A DNA stretch of 64,000 nt from Diphasiastrum complanatum (Eukaryota; Streptophyta; Lycopodiopsida; Lycopodiales; Lycopodiaceae), in NCBI GenBank assembly GCA_029204225.1, contig CM055113.1, positions 9,138,364 to 9,202,363 on the forward strand, given 5' to 3'. The notes beneath the pieces are model-generated. The model saw only the letters and a list, made by a program, of their open reading frames with translations, was not told the origin of the DNA and searched no databases. Of the stretch, positions 47,961-62,120 are shown in pieces (position 1 is the stretch's first letter; each line of letters opens with the position of its first letter). A program made the translations under genes and the position numbers.

Positions 47961-48739
47961 CGTCTTTTTGATCATGGGAACCTTCGCAAAAATTGATCAA
48001 AGTAGTTTGGTTAAATCTATGCGAAAACTAGTTGAAGAGGGAGTGTGAAAAAATGTCAACTAGTTTGTTGGTTTTTTTGGAGGCCAAAATGAAATCTCAA
48101 CTTAGAGATAGTTTCATATTTGTCAATAAAGGCCTAAATAATGTTTTTACTATTTCTGGCAAGTAGATAAGTGGATGAGGTCAGATCTGGACCCATTCTA
48201 ATTGGTTAATTTTGCTACAGTGCATCTAGACTAAAATTTCTAGGTTTTTTATGAAGTATCTAGAAGTTTTCAAATTTGGGCAAGTTTGGGGCAAGTGGCC
48301 AAATGACATTTTGAAAGCTATAAATAGAAGTACATGTGTGGAGAAATAATCATCAAAATTTCTTTCTTTGTGGATAATTCATCTCTTGTGTTTCTATGTC
48401 CATCTCATGTGTTTCTCTCTTGATATCGTGAGTTTCTATTTGTAGACTGTTGATTTTATGGTTGATCTAGATTTTCACACTTGTGAAGTAATGTACTATA
48501 CTGCTTTTGTATGGGCAGGGACAATACTAAGTCATATCTAAGTGTTTATGATCAAATCTTTGTGCGTTTCTAAGTTCTAGCATGCATAAAGTAGTGATTT
48601 CTATCTTCTAGCTATTTCTAGACGTGCAATTAAATTTGGCTAAAGATCATTGATGAACTAAATGTGTTTTGATCTCTAATTTTTCACACTTGGCATAACA
48701 ACAACATAATATATAATCGACTAGCTATTGTGAGCACAA

Positions 48740-48950
48740 CAAAGATGTCGTGTCTTCTTTCCTTCGCTATGCTCAGCATAGCAAGTGCTTGCAATCTTTG
48801 TCACTTGTTGCTATGTTGAGAATAGCATGGAGGTCATCTCCTCCTCACTTTGATATGCTCAGCTTGCACTGTCTGCCATTTTCTATGTTGAGCATAATAA
48901 AGAGGTCACGTCCTCTTTGCTTCGCTATGCTGAGCATAGCAGACATTTGC
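48740..48950. repeat. Repeats around the palindrome GCTATGCTNAGCATAGC
   Basis: GCTATGCTCAGCATAGC (near 48767) and GCTATGCTGAGCATAGC (near 48926) are perfect inverted repeats with a one-base centre. Degenerate relatives (GCTATGTTGAGAATAGC, ATATGCTCAGCTT, CTATGTTGAGCATA) lie between. Flanks (TCTTTGCTTCGC, GAGGTCA) also recur, so a unit of some 50-55 bp is repeated about four to five times. Confidence 0.7.
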
Positions 48951-49278
48951 AATGTAGTGGTTTTGATGGGTTGATCAAGTAATATCTTGAGCTCTTGCAT
49001 AGTTGAACTAGAAATGAAATTTGAGTTTGATATGCTTCTTATGCAGTCTCAAACACTCATTTTTATTGTCTAGATACATTCATGTCTCTAATTTTCAACA
49101 TGGTATAATAACCATAAACAAGTGATAACTTGATTTTTTTTTTTTTAGAAACAAAATTATGTGTAACAGTGTTGAATGTAGCAATTTTGTTGCAATCATG
49201 GGTGATCAAGGGCTAATTTTTAAATCAAATGGCATGAAAATTTGTTGGTTTGGGGTTGATATAGTTTTATAGTAGCTA

Positions 49279-50194
49279 CGAAGCTTCTTTAGATGTTGCC
49301 ATAGTTGTTTTCCCGTAAAAGTGTTATCATTGCATCATAGCGACAACAAATGTTCTTATTTGGTTGCATTTTAAGAGTTGAAAGATGTGTAAGCGGAGTG
49401 TATTTTCTGTTTTGTAGAATATCAGTAGAAAGTGTACCTTTGCTCTGAATACAATAACATTGATTCGAGTAAGAACCAGAATGTAGTAAAAGAGTTCATG
49501 ATCACAGATGTTGCTTCATTATCAAATGCACAAATAGTCATTTAGTTTAGCAAAAAGTATAAGAACTTCCAGTATATAGTATAAATAAAGAACTTCAATC
49601 ATTTCTTATAAGTAAGCCAACCTAATTCCTTCTATCCATCTTTAGGTAGTAGAAGGAATAAGTTTAGAGAGCAAATCCATAAATTGTCCATAGCTGGACA
49701 ATGAAACAAGGGTTCATAAACCCACCACTTTATAATGAAAAGACCTTACTAAGAGTCCATCGCTGGACCTCCCACATATTGCTCATAGTAACTATTTACA
49801 AAAGTGAGAGGAAAAGCATGTTGTCCATCGCAAGACTCCCCACACTTCTTACATGGAAAATTTTTCTCAAAAGAAATTGTAAATGTATGTTGCCCATCGC
49901 TGGACTTCCTACATATCTTTAGCAAAAACTTACTCTCAAAAGAGAGAGTGAATGCATGTAGTCCATTGCTGGACTTCCTACATATCTTTAGCAAAAATGT
50001 ACCCTCAAAAGAAAGAGTGAATGCATGTAGTCCATAGATGGATTCCCTGCATAACATACTCAAAAAGTTATCAAAAAAAATGAAATAGATGGCCACAAAT
50101 CCACTGTGGATCGGGCTGTTCCAGTGCCTAAAATCAGACATATATAAGCTATCAACTCGTGGCTTATCAATCAATGCTACCAATGAAGATCATA
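49279..50194. repeat. Dispersed repeat, left copy (about 0.92 kb), with 69-bp tandem units
   Basis: It starts ACGAAGCTTCTTTAGATGTT and matches the segment from 52732 along its whole length with scattered differences. From about 49685 to 50045 it consists of 69-bp units, each with GTCCAnnnnTGGAC or a variant (49689, 49757, 49829, 49892, 49962, 50031). Since 69 is a multiple of three, both strands stay open and predict a 23-residue repeat. Another such hairpin (GTCCATCATTGGAC) lies at about 50280. Confidence 0.85.
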
Positions 50195-50752
50195 GTAAGA
50201 TTTTTACAACTATGGAAAGCCTCCATCGCTGCCTTCTGGGCAGGATGTGCTTCAGTTCTGACCAAGCAAACTCATATGAAGTCCATCATTGGACAACAAC
50301 CATTGTAAACCACAAAACTTATGTAGGAAAGGCATCATTCGAAGATTAGTTACTACATATTAAAGAAGGCATCCCATCTGAAGCTATGATTAAGCAAGAG
50401 GAGAGCAACTGTAGCAAAGAGTTGAGAGAAAGAGAGCATACCAAACAGATCTTCAAGAAAGAATCCAACCAGTAGGGCGCATTTTACGTAGGTAAAAAAT
50501 CAGAGAAGCTCTTCACAGTATTGTGAGGAGAAAGTGTCAAGAGTTGCAAGTTTATGTAGAGTCACATATCGAAGTTTCCCGGAAGGTCATATGTGCTCAA
50601 AAACATGTGGGAAATCAACTTTCCCTCCATTATAGTTATAGTTTTTAAAAAAAATTTGTAGAGTTTTTTTTTTTTAAACTTTTTGTAGAGTTTCTTCACT
50701 TCATAAGGAAACCCCTGATAGCAAGACAGGGTGAATATGAACGAGGAAGAAT

Positions 50753-52731
<1,979 letters not shown>

Positions 52732-53640
52732 ACGAAGCTTCTTGAGATGTTGCCATAGTTGTTTTCCCATAAGAGTGTTATCTTTGCACCATAGCGACAA
52801 CAAATGTTCTTATTTAGTTGCATTTTCAGAGTTGAAAGATGTGTAACCGGAGTGTATTTTCTATTTTGTAGAATATCGATAGAAAGCGTACCTTTGCTCT
52901 GAATACGATAACGTTTGGTTTGAGTAAGAACCAAAATGTAGTAAAAGAGTTCATAGTCACAGATGTTGCTACATTATCACAAGCAAAAATAGTCATTCAG
53001 TTTAGCAAAAAGTACTAGAACTTCAAGTATATAGTATGAACACAGAACTTAAATCGTGTCTTACTTGCCAACCTAATTCCTTCTATCCATCTTTAGATAC
53101 TAGAAGGAATAAGTTTAGAGAGCAAATGCATAAAATGTCCATAGCTGGACAATGAGCCAAAGGTTCATCAACCCACCACTTTATAATGAAAAGACCTTAC
53201 TAAGAGTCCATCGCTATACCTCCCACATATTGCTCATAGTAACTATTTACAAAAGTGAGAGGGAAAGCATGTTGTCCATCGCAGGACTCCCCACACTTCT
53301 TACATGAAAAAATTCTCTCAAAAGAGAGTTTAAATGTCTGTTGTCCATCGCTGAACTTCCTACATATCTTTAGCAAAAACTTACTCTCAAAAGAGAGAGT
53401 GAATGCATGTAGTCCATCGCTGGACTTCCTACATATCTTTGGCAAAAGCTTACTCTCAAAAGAGAGAGTGAATGCACGTAGTCCATCGCTGGACTCCCTA
53501 CATAACAAAAAGTTATCAAAAAAAGTGAGATAGATGGCCACAAATCCTTTCTGGATCGGGCTATTCTAGGTCCTAAAATCAGACATATATAAGTTATCAA
53601 CTCGTGGCTTATCAATCAATGCTATCAATGAACAGATCAT
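52732..53640. repeat. Dispersed repeat, right copy, with 69-bp tandem units
   Basis: This is the second copy of the segment at 49279-50194, in the same orientation. The 69-bp hairpin units run from about 53138 to 53500, and GTCCATCGCTGGAC is preserved exactly in at least two. The copy ends where Copia element A begins (TGTCAGAAATGG, 53644), so its remainder is displaced or lost. Confidence 0.85.
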
Positions 53641-53643
53641 AGT

Positions 53644-56354
53644 TGTCAGAAATGGTGAACTCCTTCAACTTTGTCGCAGCACGAACAAGAAATGAAGGTC
53701 GAACGAGAACAATTCGCAACAGTCAATATCCCTTGACTCAAAGCACGAATGATTCGCGAATCATTTGTGAATTGTAAACACACCTCCAGGACCGCAAACC
53801 GCAAAGGGACGCAAAACGAAAAACTACGAAAGAAACAAAAAGAACGAAAGCAAACGGGGGTATTTAAACAAACGAAGAGGAATCTTTCACGCTGCCAACT
53901 GGCAGCTCAACGGGCTTGGAGTCGTAGACTTCACGCCTAGCTAAAATGAGTGGCAACGATGGAGACTAACTGATTAATTGATTAGCATTAACTAGCCTTG
54001 TGATTCTGCATTTAGCTATCTTGTAAACTCCACACAATGGAGGTATAAACTATCCTTTCTGGATCATAACTAGTAATCTGAATAGATAGATCTGTAAGAG
54101 ACGAAGAGAGAGAGGTAGCGAACAGAGCAGAAAAGAAAAATACTAGAAACAATAGAGCTGTGCATGAAAGTCTACCAACGAGCAGAACACAGCGAAAGAG
54201 TAGAGTGTCATTCCGCCAACGAGCGAGACACTGACAATCTTGCTCTAAAAATGAAACTGATAATACAGTCACTCTATTTTTGTGCATCTCCTTGTCTTGT
54301 GTTGTCTGTCTTGATTGCAAGAATAAAATATGTTCTGTGATGTGTAGTCGAGTGTCTAGGATCCTGTAAAAGCTTCCGCGTAAAAAGAAAATTCAAAGAC
54401 ATAAAATCGTTCGCGAATACGAAGACGAAAACGAAATAGAAAAAGTTTCGCTTCCGCGACATGGTATCAGAGCCCACAGGTTATCACTACTGATATCCCA
54501 GTAGTGATTCTTCTAGACAACACAATATGGCTACAACAATCCAAACAAGAGTAGCAATCAGTCTTGATGGCGCGCAAATTACAGAATCTGAAAATTCAAA
54601 ATCAAAACACTTCTGAAAGGCGAAGGCATCTGGTCGGTGACCGAACTCTCAGAGGTGCAGCCTATAGAGGGAGACCGGAGGAGAGCTAAATGGATCAGAA
54701 AATATGAGCGCGCAATGGCGATCATCGTTTCGTCCATAAATGAAAATCTACTCATGCAGATTGAAGACTGCGAAAGCAGACATACAGCGTGGGAAAGATT
54801 AAAACAGAAGTATTTAGTGAGGACTGCAGCTTCAGTCATGCACCTTCACAATCAGCTGCAATCAATATGGTAGGATGGCAACCAGTTGGATCAGCACGTT
54901 GAGAAGATCAGAACGATCTTCGCTCAACTCGCTGCATCAGGACAGGAGCACTAGGTCCCAGCACCACATCAGCTAATGTACTTCATGAAATCTCTACCAA
55001 CATCCTATCAGCCGCTGAGAATGCTCATACTGAGTACCAGATATGACATTCAACAAAGCGGTCAGTCTTGTCGTTGATGAGAGATTGATGAGAGACGAAG
55101 GAGAGGGAAGCAGTGATCAAGAGAAGGCTCTTTTCACGAAAGGAAAGAACAAGAACAAGAACAAGCCAAGATTTGAGAAGAAGAAGTCCTCGAATCAGCA
55201 ATCTTCTTCCTGTGATCACTGCCACAAACCAGGCCATACGACCAACAAATGCTGGTTCAATCCAGCAATTCCTTGCATGCACTGCAAGAAGAAGGGCATT
55301 TTGCATACGATTGCATATTCAACCCAAAAAGAACAAACAAAGCTGAAAAAGCTAATGTTGTAGAGTCATCAAAAGATGCTGACAGAGGTGACAAAGGCTT
55401 TTATGATACTCAATGAAGCTTCAACGAACCACACTGAACACGACTACGATGTAGTCATTGATTCAGGAGCAACATCTCACATAACCTGCAACAAGAAGAT
55501 CTTGATCAACTTCAGAGAGCCCGAAAACAATAGAGCAGTGATTCTAGGTGATGGGAGTAGACACGATGTCAAAGGCATCGGTACTCTACAACTGCGAATA
55601 CTATCAAGCCAAGCAGAGCTGCCAGGAGCACTCTATGTGCCCTCACTCAGAAAATATCTGCTATCTGTCTCCAAGATGGCAGATCTAGGCATTCGAGTTT
55701 TGTTCGATGGCAACACTTGTTGTATGATCGAGAAGACAACAAACAAGTTGCTGACGGTCGGATGCAGAGAAGGAAATCTCCACCAAGCCAAAATAATCAG
55801 CAACTCTGATAGCATATTAAATACTTCAGAATATGAAGATTAGCTCTGGCATAGGAGAATATATCATCTGAACATGCGGAGCCTGTATAACATGAGCAGA
55901 AAAGACATTGTCACAGGTCTCAGGATTTCAAGGCCTGAAATTGAGTTCTGCAAAGCCTGTCAGAAAGGCAAGCAACATCGGAATCCATTCACACACGAGG
56001 GAAGAAGAGCCAAGGAGATTCTTGAGCTCGTCCACTCTGATGTCTGTGGACCGATGAAGATGGATTCGCTCTCAGGTTCGAGATACTTTCTGACGTTCAT
56101 AGATGATTACAGCCAGATTACCACGATCTACTACTTAAAGAGGAAATTCGAAGTGTTTGATTCCTTCAAGAAGTTCGTGGCATTTGCAGAGCGACACACC
56201 TCGAAAAACATTCAGATCCTTAGATCTGACAATGGAGGTGAATATAAAAGGAAAGAATTCTCAAGATTCTGCAAAGAACTGGGGATCGAACTGTGAAAAA
56301 TGCAAAAATAAGCTTGGTAGAGGCCAAAAATCTTGTATATAGGATAGACACACA
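53644..56354 (+). mobile_element. Copia element A, 5' part (LTR, gag, protease, partial integrase)
   Basis: The 5' LTR is about 53644-54461 (TGTCAG...GCGACA). TGGTATCAGAGCC at 54462-54474 is the primer-binding site. A gag with several stops runs from 54527. A CCHC knuckle CDHCHKPGHTTNKC lies at about 55210. Protease VIDSGATSHIT is near 55455. The GAG-pre-integrase zinc region (HRRIYHLN...CKACQKGKQHR) and integrase core (HSDVCGP, FIDDYS, SDNGGEY) reach 56296. A short in-frame-shifted KNAKISLVEAKNLV follows, and the element is then cut by the LTR of element B. Confidence 0.88.
55376..56296 (+). pseudogene. Element A protease-integrase coding region, truncated
   Basis: Two long frames, 55376-55843 and 55874-56296, are separated by a stop at 55841-55843 and encode the Copia aspartic protease (DSGA intact) and the integrase N-terminus plus core. 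The first catalytic Asp (HSDV) and second (SDNGG) are present. The Glu block is missing because the frame ends at 56296 and the next block has lost it. Confidence 0.8.
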
Positions 56355-56356
56355 TG

Positions 56357-57114
56357 TGTGGAGCCTGTTCCCACGTGTGAAACTAGTGTACTTGTCATCT
56401 ACCATAATCATATATGTTGTGCATATGATTTTATTCAAGTTCTAGTGGCTAAAAAGGCCAAAAACTAGTTTTCTAGATATATGACACATGGCATCAATCT
56501 ATTGATTACATGAGCCAAATACTTCTGATAGGTGTCATATCCCATGTGTAGACGACAGCTCACACGTGTGGAAAAAGTTGAAGTAGGCGAGTTTTTGCTT
56601 CTAGAGGATTTCTATAAAGATCTCCATATAGTAGGAAATTGGACCAAAGATGTCCAAAATAGAAAGTCTGATCCAAGTGTTAAAATTGCATGATGATGAC
56701 AAGGCATCCTCACACGTGTGAGATCTGATGCATGATCAGTACCTCGAGCTCCAAGAAGTGTATATATAGAGGCATATTTGGCCACAATCAATATGAAAAC
56801 ATCAATCTTGATTTTGGAAGCAATTTTGTGTAATTCTCTCTCTTTGTCTACATTTGTTTGATTGTTTCGAGGTTCTATCATAGTGTACTTTATTCTCAGG
56901 TTGGAGTCCGTACTCTGACAGGGTTTCACACGTGTGAAACCAGCAATTACATTTACCTTCATAAATGATTGTTCTTGTTAAGATTTTATGTCTAGAATTG
57001 ATCTAGATTGATCTTTATCTCAAGTAGATTGATAGATCAATTAAATCTAACATCCAATTCCTCTTGAGGATCAGATTAGGATCCACTCTTGGTCCATTTT
57101 GTACTTTTTCCACA
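56357..57114 (+). repeat. 5' LTR of Copia element B
   Basis: It begins TGTGGAGCCTG and ends TTTCCACA immediately before the primer-binding site TGGTATCAGAGCC (57115). It carries CACACGTGTG palindromes (near 56553, 56711, 56927) and a TATATATAGAGG box near 56760. The copy at 61597 shares its first 520 bases. Confidence 0.9.
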
Positions 57115-57718
57115 TGGTATCAGAGCCAAGTACAAGAGGTTTTATTGAAATTGATAGGGTTGATCCAAATCAAAGCCAAAATTAGCAAGTTTTAGGAAAC
57201 TAGCCAATTTTTGTGTAGCGAGTTGGATTTGATAGATATCCTCAAAAATTTTGGATGAGAACTTGTTGTGGGTTGTAGGAACACTTTTCACACGTGTGAG
57301 GTCGTACAGCTCCATTTTTGGCTGAGAAATTTCAAAAAATTGTACAATTTGACTCACACACCCAATTTGAGAGTTTTATAGTGCAAAATCAAGCATTTTC
57401 TATAGAGAATCTAATCCCTTGATTAGTTCTTGGATTAGATCAGCCAAAAAATTGAATTTGAAGCTTGAATTAGGTGCATTAATTGATTATCTCTGATTTT
57501 TTGAGTGTATGTTGAAGTTAGAGGGAGATATTGCTAAAAATCATAGATTAAGGAGTGATTTTGCAAGTTTGAGACTAGAATCTGAATTTCCATCATTCTA
57601 GATAGGTTCATGAGTGATAGGATTGAGTCTATAAGCTTTCTAATTGCTAGAAGACTTTAGGTTCAGATCTCTTAGAGAAACCATAAGAGTTTCTAGTGCT
57701 TTTTCACATTCAAAAAAT

Positions 57719-58500
57719 GGCATCAATGGGTGGTTTTCTGCTTGAAGCTAGTGAAAGGCTTACATCCACTAATTATGCTACTTGGATAGTTTGAATGGAG
57801 TCTTTACTTGTACTTCATGATCTTTATGACATAGTACTTGAGGTGGAATCAGAACCTCAAGGAGGAGTTGAATTGGAAAAGTACAAGTTGCATTACATTG
57901 CATAAAGATGAATGTAAGTAATGAATTTTTGAAGGAAATCTAATCTTGTACCACATACAAAGAGGCATGGGATTCATTAAAAGAAATTTATGGATCCAAG
58001 AATACTTCAAGGATACTCATGCTTAGAAATCAAATCCTTCAAAGCATGAAAGGAAGTAGTGAAAGTGCCCAAAATTATGTCTTTAGGATCAAATCTTTGA
58101 ATAAGGAGTTGTCTTCTATAGATGATAAAATCAAAGATGATGAATTAGTTCAAATCATTTTGAATGGATTAGGAGATGATCATGCCAATCTTTTTTAAAC
58201 TTTTGCTATTCAAGATTCACTTCCTAGTATTGAAAAACTTCAAATCGTGCTTGTAAGTGAGGAGAGTAGAATGCTTCATATCAAAAGTAGGATGAGTTCC
58301 TTATCTTTGAATGATGGTGATGAAAAAGCTAACTTTTCCTTGAAAGGCAAGAAGAAGAAGTTTCCATCCAAGAAGACTCAAGACATGGAGATGGAGAGCA
58401 AAGATGGAGCATCAAGTTCCAAAGGCAAGAGCAAGAAGGACAAGAAGAAGCTAAAGTGTTTCTTTTGTGAAAAAAAAGGGAGATTTTGCATCCGAGTGCT
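57719..58500 (+). pseudogene. Element B gag with zinc knuckle, broken
   Basis: MASMGGFLLEASERLTSTNY then ATWI opens the gag. EAWDSLKEIYGSKNTSRI and KIKDDELVQIILNGL belong to the UBN2-type gag domain. The knuckle reads CFFCEKKG followed, after a one-base shift in an A-run, by FASEC; its His is replaced by Asp. Confidence 0.75.
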
Positions 58501-58504
58501 ACCT

Positions 58505-59040
58505 GGGTACGAGCGTAAGAATAACAGCCATCCATGATGAGAATAGCATACAAAAATTCACCTGGCCACTACGGAAGGCAAGTTGATAAAAGTTGTCATA
58601 TTTTGTGAGCTCTGCGTTGGATTCTTTGAAGCGAATGATAGGCATGTCTCTTGCGCATAGCTTCATCTCTACAAAGCCGAATCTTTATCATGTCTCATTC
58701 AGATTAAAAAGTGACGCGATTTATCCTCCTCTTTTACAAGGATTTTGGGATGTCGTTCTTCTTCATCCTCATCAAACTGGTCAGCAAGCCCTTTTCCTTG
58801 AACATGAAATTGTGAGTCTCCTTTGTCAGGCTTCTCAACAACATGAATATATAATTTGATCAATTTTGTATTGTTGACACCGCTTGTGAAGTAGGACATA
58901 AATTTTCTTTTGTCCTTCTGAGGGACATCTTGGGATCTACCAGACATTTTGAATGTAATGTTTGATGTCAAAAATACTATTTAACCTGGAAACATAATGA
59001 AAATATAGAGATATTTTAAAAAATATTCTACGCCCAAGAG
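58505..59040 (-). other. Foreign insert of about 530 bp in element B, with an unassigned minus-strand frame
   Basis: The sequence between the zinc knuckle and the protease is not Copia-like. On the minus strand it has an ATG (about 58947) opening MSGRSQDVPQKDKRKFMSYF, then an acidic segment DQFDEDEEERHPKILVKEED; a second frame reads CRDEAMRKRHAYHSLQRIQR. It looks like a captured fragment of a protein-coding gene or DNA transposon. Termini and target duplication were not found. Confidence 0.45.
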
Positions 59041-59061
59041 AAGGACAATCAAGGCAATCTT

Positions 59062-60097
59062 GTGCTTGAGGAGGAGGAGGAAGAAGGCAATCTATCTTTG
59101 ATGGTATCCTCACCACAAACATCTAATCAAGACACTTGGTGGATTGATAGTGGGGCAAGCTCTCACATGACCCAAAAAGACTACTTTTCTAATCTACTTT
59201 CTTACAATAGTTCTAAGAGATTTATCTTCACTGCAAGTGATCAAGAATGTGAGATTGTAGATGTTGGATCCATTCCTTTATGTCTAGGATCATCTAATAA
59301 AGTAGATCTAGACAATGTTCTTTATGTACCTTCAATTACAAAGAACTTGCTGAGTGTAGGACAACTTATGGATAGTGGATTAGATGTACATTTCAAGCAT
59401 GGAGCATGTTCTATCTTGAAAGATGAAAAATGTATTGCTAGTGGTTTCAAGCAAGAGAGGTTATTCAAACTGGATGCTAATGTGATGGTTGGAAGTGTGA
59501 ACATGGCAAGGGACTCAAGTGGAATTATGGCACAAAAGGTTAGGCCATCCTAACTACAAAGCTATGGAGACCATGATGACAAAGGAGCTAGCAAGTGGAC
59601 TTCCCAAAATCATATCCAAGTGTGGCAAGCTTTGTGAAGCTTGTGGACTCTCCAAATCTCGTAAGCTACCTTTCAAGATATCTTTGACAAGATCTAACTC
59701 TCCTCTTGACCTTATACACTCGGATGTTCATTCATTTTCACATGAATCAAATGGTGGTGCTCTTATGTATTTCACTTTTATTGATGATAGATCAAGATAC
59801 TCTTGGGTTTATCTCTTGTCTAAGAAAAGTAAAGTTTTTGAGTCCTTTGTAAAGTTCAAAACTCTTGTGGAAAAGCAACTTAATACTAGCTTGAAAATAT
59901 TAAGAAGTGATAATGGAGGGGAGTACATCTCCAATAGGATGAAAGAGTTTTGTGAAACTAATGGCATTAGAAGAGAGTTTACTTGCACATATACTCCACA
60001 ACAAAATAGAGTAGCTGAGAGAAAGAATGGGACACTATGTGAGTGTGCTAAAGCTATGAGATTAGATGCATCCCTTCCTATTTCATTTTGGGGATAA
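59062..60097 (+). pseudogene. Element B protease and integrase
   Basis: The protease motif WWIDSGASSHMT is at about 59140. LWHKRLGHPN, CEACGLSKSRK (HHCC zinc), HSDVHSF, SDNGGEYIS and PQQNRVAERKNGTL supply the zinc site and the D,D,E catalytic triad. A frameshift near 59545 and a TAA at 60095-60097 split the reading frame. Confidence 0.85.
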
Positions 60098-60130
60098 GCT
60101 ATTTTATGTGCAAACTTTCTATGTAATAGA

Positions 60131-61594
60131 ATGACTAATAGTGCCATTAATGGACTTACACCTTATGAAGTATTATTTGGCAAAAAGCCAAATCTTAGTG
60201 ATTTGAAAGTTTTTGGATGTACTTGTTATGTACATATTCCTTTAGAAACAAGGAAAAAGGAAGATGCCACTTCTTTCAAAGGCATCTTTGTTGGTTATAG
60301 TGAAAGTAAGAAAGCTTATAGGATATTTGATCCTATTACCAAAAAAGTTGTTGTAAGTAGAGATGTACTTTTTGATGAATCTCTCCAAGCCAAAGGAAAG
60401 GTGACTTCCAACAACACTCAACTTGTCAAGGATCATGTTATGGCTGAGGAGGAGCTTCATGAAGATGAAGACCAAGTGGAACTTACTCAAAGTCCAAGGG
60501 TGCCAAGAAGATCAACAAGGACAAGGATTGAGCCATCAAGGCTCACTTATAATGACAAAGGGAAGCAAAGGGAAGATTCTCAACTACTCAACTCTTATAC
60601 TTTCTTGACTACTATGCTTGAAGAACCAACTAGTTTTGAGGAAGCAAATAAGTCTCAATATTGGAGGAAAGCTATGCAAGTAGAGTTTGATGCACTAATC
60701 GAAAATCAAACTTGGAAGCTTGTTGATCTACCTTATGGAAAGAAGCCTCTTACTTGTAAATGGATATATAGATTGAAATATAATCAAGATGGTTGCATTC
60801 ATAAGTATAAAACTAGACTTGTAGCAAAAGGTTCTTTGCAAGTCAAAGGCATAAATTACAATGAAACCTTTGCATCTATTGCAAAGCTTGTGACCATTAG
60901 ATTAATCAGATGTCTTGCAACTTCTTTCAAATGGGAGCTCTTCTAACTTGATGTGACAAATGCTTTCTTGAATGGATTCTTGGAAGAGGAAATCTACATG
61001 TGCCAACCCGAGGGCTTCATCAAAGATGGAGAAGAAGACAAGGTGTGTTTCTTGAAGAAGAGTCTTTATGGACTCAAGCAAGCACCAAGAGCATGGTACT
61101 CTAGGTTGCATTCCTATCTTATTTCCAGTAGATTTGTTGTAAGTTTTTATGAACCATCATTGTACTACAAATGTAATGATGGGAAGATCATTATCTTAGT
61201 TTTATATGTTGATGACATTATACACACAGGAAATGATCTAGATGGCATCAAAGATGTAAAAGTTTCCTTGTCTAGTGAATTCAGGATGGTAGATCTAGGA
61301 CTTCTTAAAGTTATACTTGGAATAGAAGTCACTAGAAGTAATGATTTTACTTTCATATGTCAATCTAAGTATGCTAGATCAATCCTAGCAAAATTGGGCA
61401 TGATTGATTGTAAAGGAGTTAAAACTCCCATGGAACTAAGTGTAAAAGTTTCTAAGGAAAGTGATGAAGCATCCTTTGAGGACATCACTACCTATAGAAT
61501 GCTTATTGGTTCCTTGATATACTTAACCATCACTAGACCATATCTTAGTTTTTGTGTTGGCAAATTGAGTCAATACATGCAAAGTCCTAAAAAG
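60131..61594 (+). pseudogene. Element B integrase C-terminus and reverse transcriptase
   Basis: NGLTPYEVLFGKKPNLSDLK then VFGCTCYVHI is the integrase C-terminal region. WRKAMQVEFDALIENQTWKL and LTCKWIYRLKYNQDGCIHKY start the RT. After a TAA at 60944, LDVTNAFLNGFLEEEIYM, SLYGLKQAPRAWY and LYVDDIIHTG (about 61205) complete the fingers and the palm with an intact YVDD. It stops at the thumb, MLIGSLIYLTITRPYLSF. Confidence 0.88.
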
Positions 61595-61596
61595 GG

Positions 61597-62120
61597 TGTT
61601 GGAGCCTGTTTTCACGTGTAAAACTAGTCTACTTGTCATGTACCATAATCATATATGTTGTACATATGATTTAATTCAAGTGCTAGTGGCTAAAAAGGCC
61701 AAAAACTAGTTTTCTAGATATATGACACATGGCATCAATCTATTGATTACATGAGCCAAATACTTTTGATAGGTGTCATATCCCATGTGTAGAGGACAGC
61801 TCACACGTGTGGAAAAAGCTGAAGTAGGCGAGTTTTTGCTTCTAGAAGATTTCTATAAAGATCTCCATATAATAGAGAAAATGGACCAAAAATGCCCAAA
61901 ATAGAAAGTCTGATCCAAGTGTCAAATTTGCATGATGATGACAAGGCATCCTCACACGTGTGAGATCTTATGCATGATCAGTACCTCGAGCTCCAAGAAG
62001 TGTATATATAGAGGCATATTTGGCCACAATCAATATGAAAACATCAATCTTGATTTTGGAAGCAATTTTGTGTAATTCTCTCTATTTGTCTACATTTGTT
62101 TTGATTGTTTTGAGGTTCTA
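61597..62120 (+). repeat. 3' LTR of Copia element B, truncated
   Basis: TGTTGGAGCCTG starts the copy. By eye about two dozen differences separate it from the 5' LTR over some 520 bases. It ends at GAGGTTCTA, lacking the last 235 or so bases of the 5' LTR, and joins an inverted Copia fragment. Confidence 0.88.

Larger units (their letters stand above)
56357..62120 (+). mobile_element. Copia element B, nested in A, lacking RNase H
   Basis: The order is 5' LTR, primer-binding site, gag, protease, integrase, reverse transcriptase, then the 3' LTR. PR-IN-RT order defines Copia. Coding blocks carry a handful of stops (gag about 57797, 57946, 58196; integrase 60095; RT 60944) and frameshifts (about 58485, 59545). 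The RT runs to LSQYMQSPKKG and is joined directly to the 3' LTR at 61597, so RNase H and the polypurine tract are missing. About 530 bases of foreign sequence interrupt the gag-protease junction. The element cannot be autonomous. Confidence 0.9.

Noticed and set aside
49701-50183. Cysteine-containing 23-residue repeat protein on either strand
   Set aside because: All frames stay open only because the repeat period (69) is a multiple of three; no start, splice or codon evidence favours one frame.
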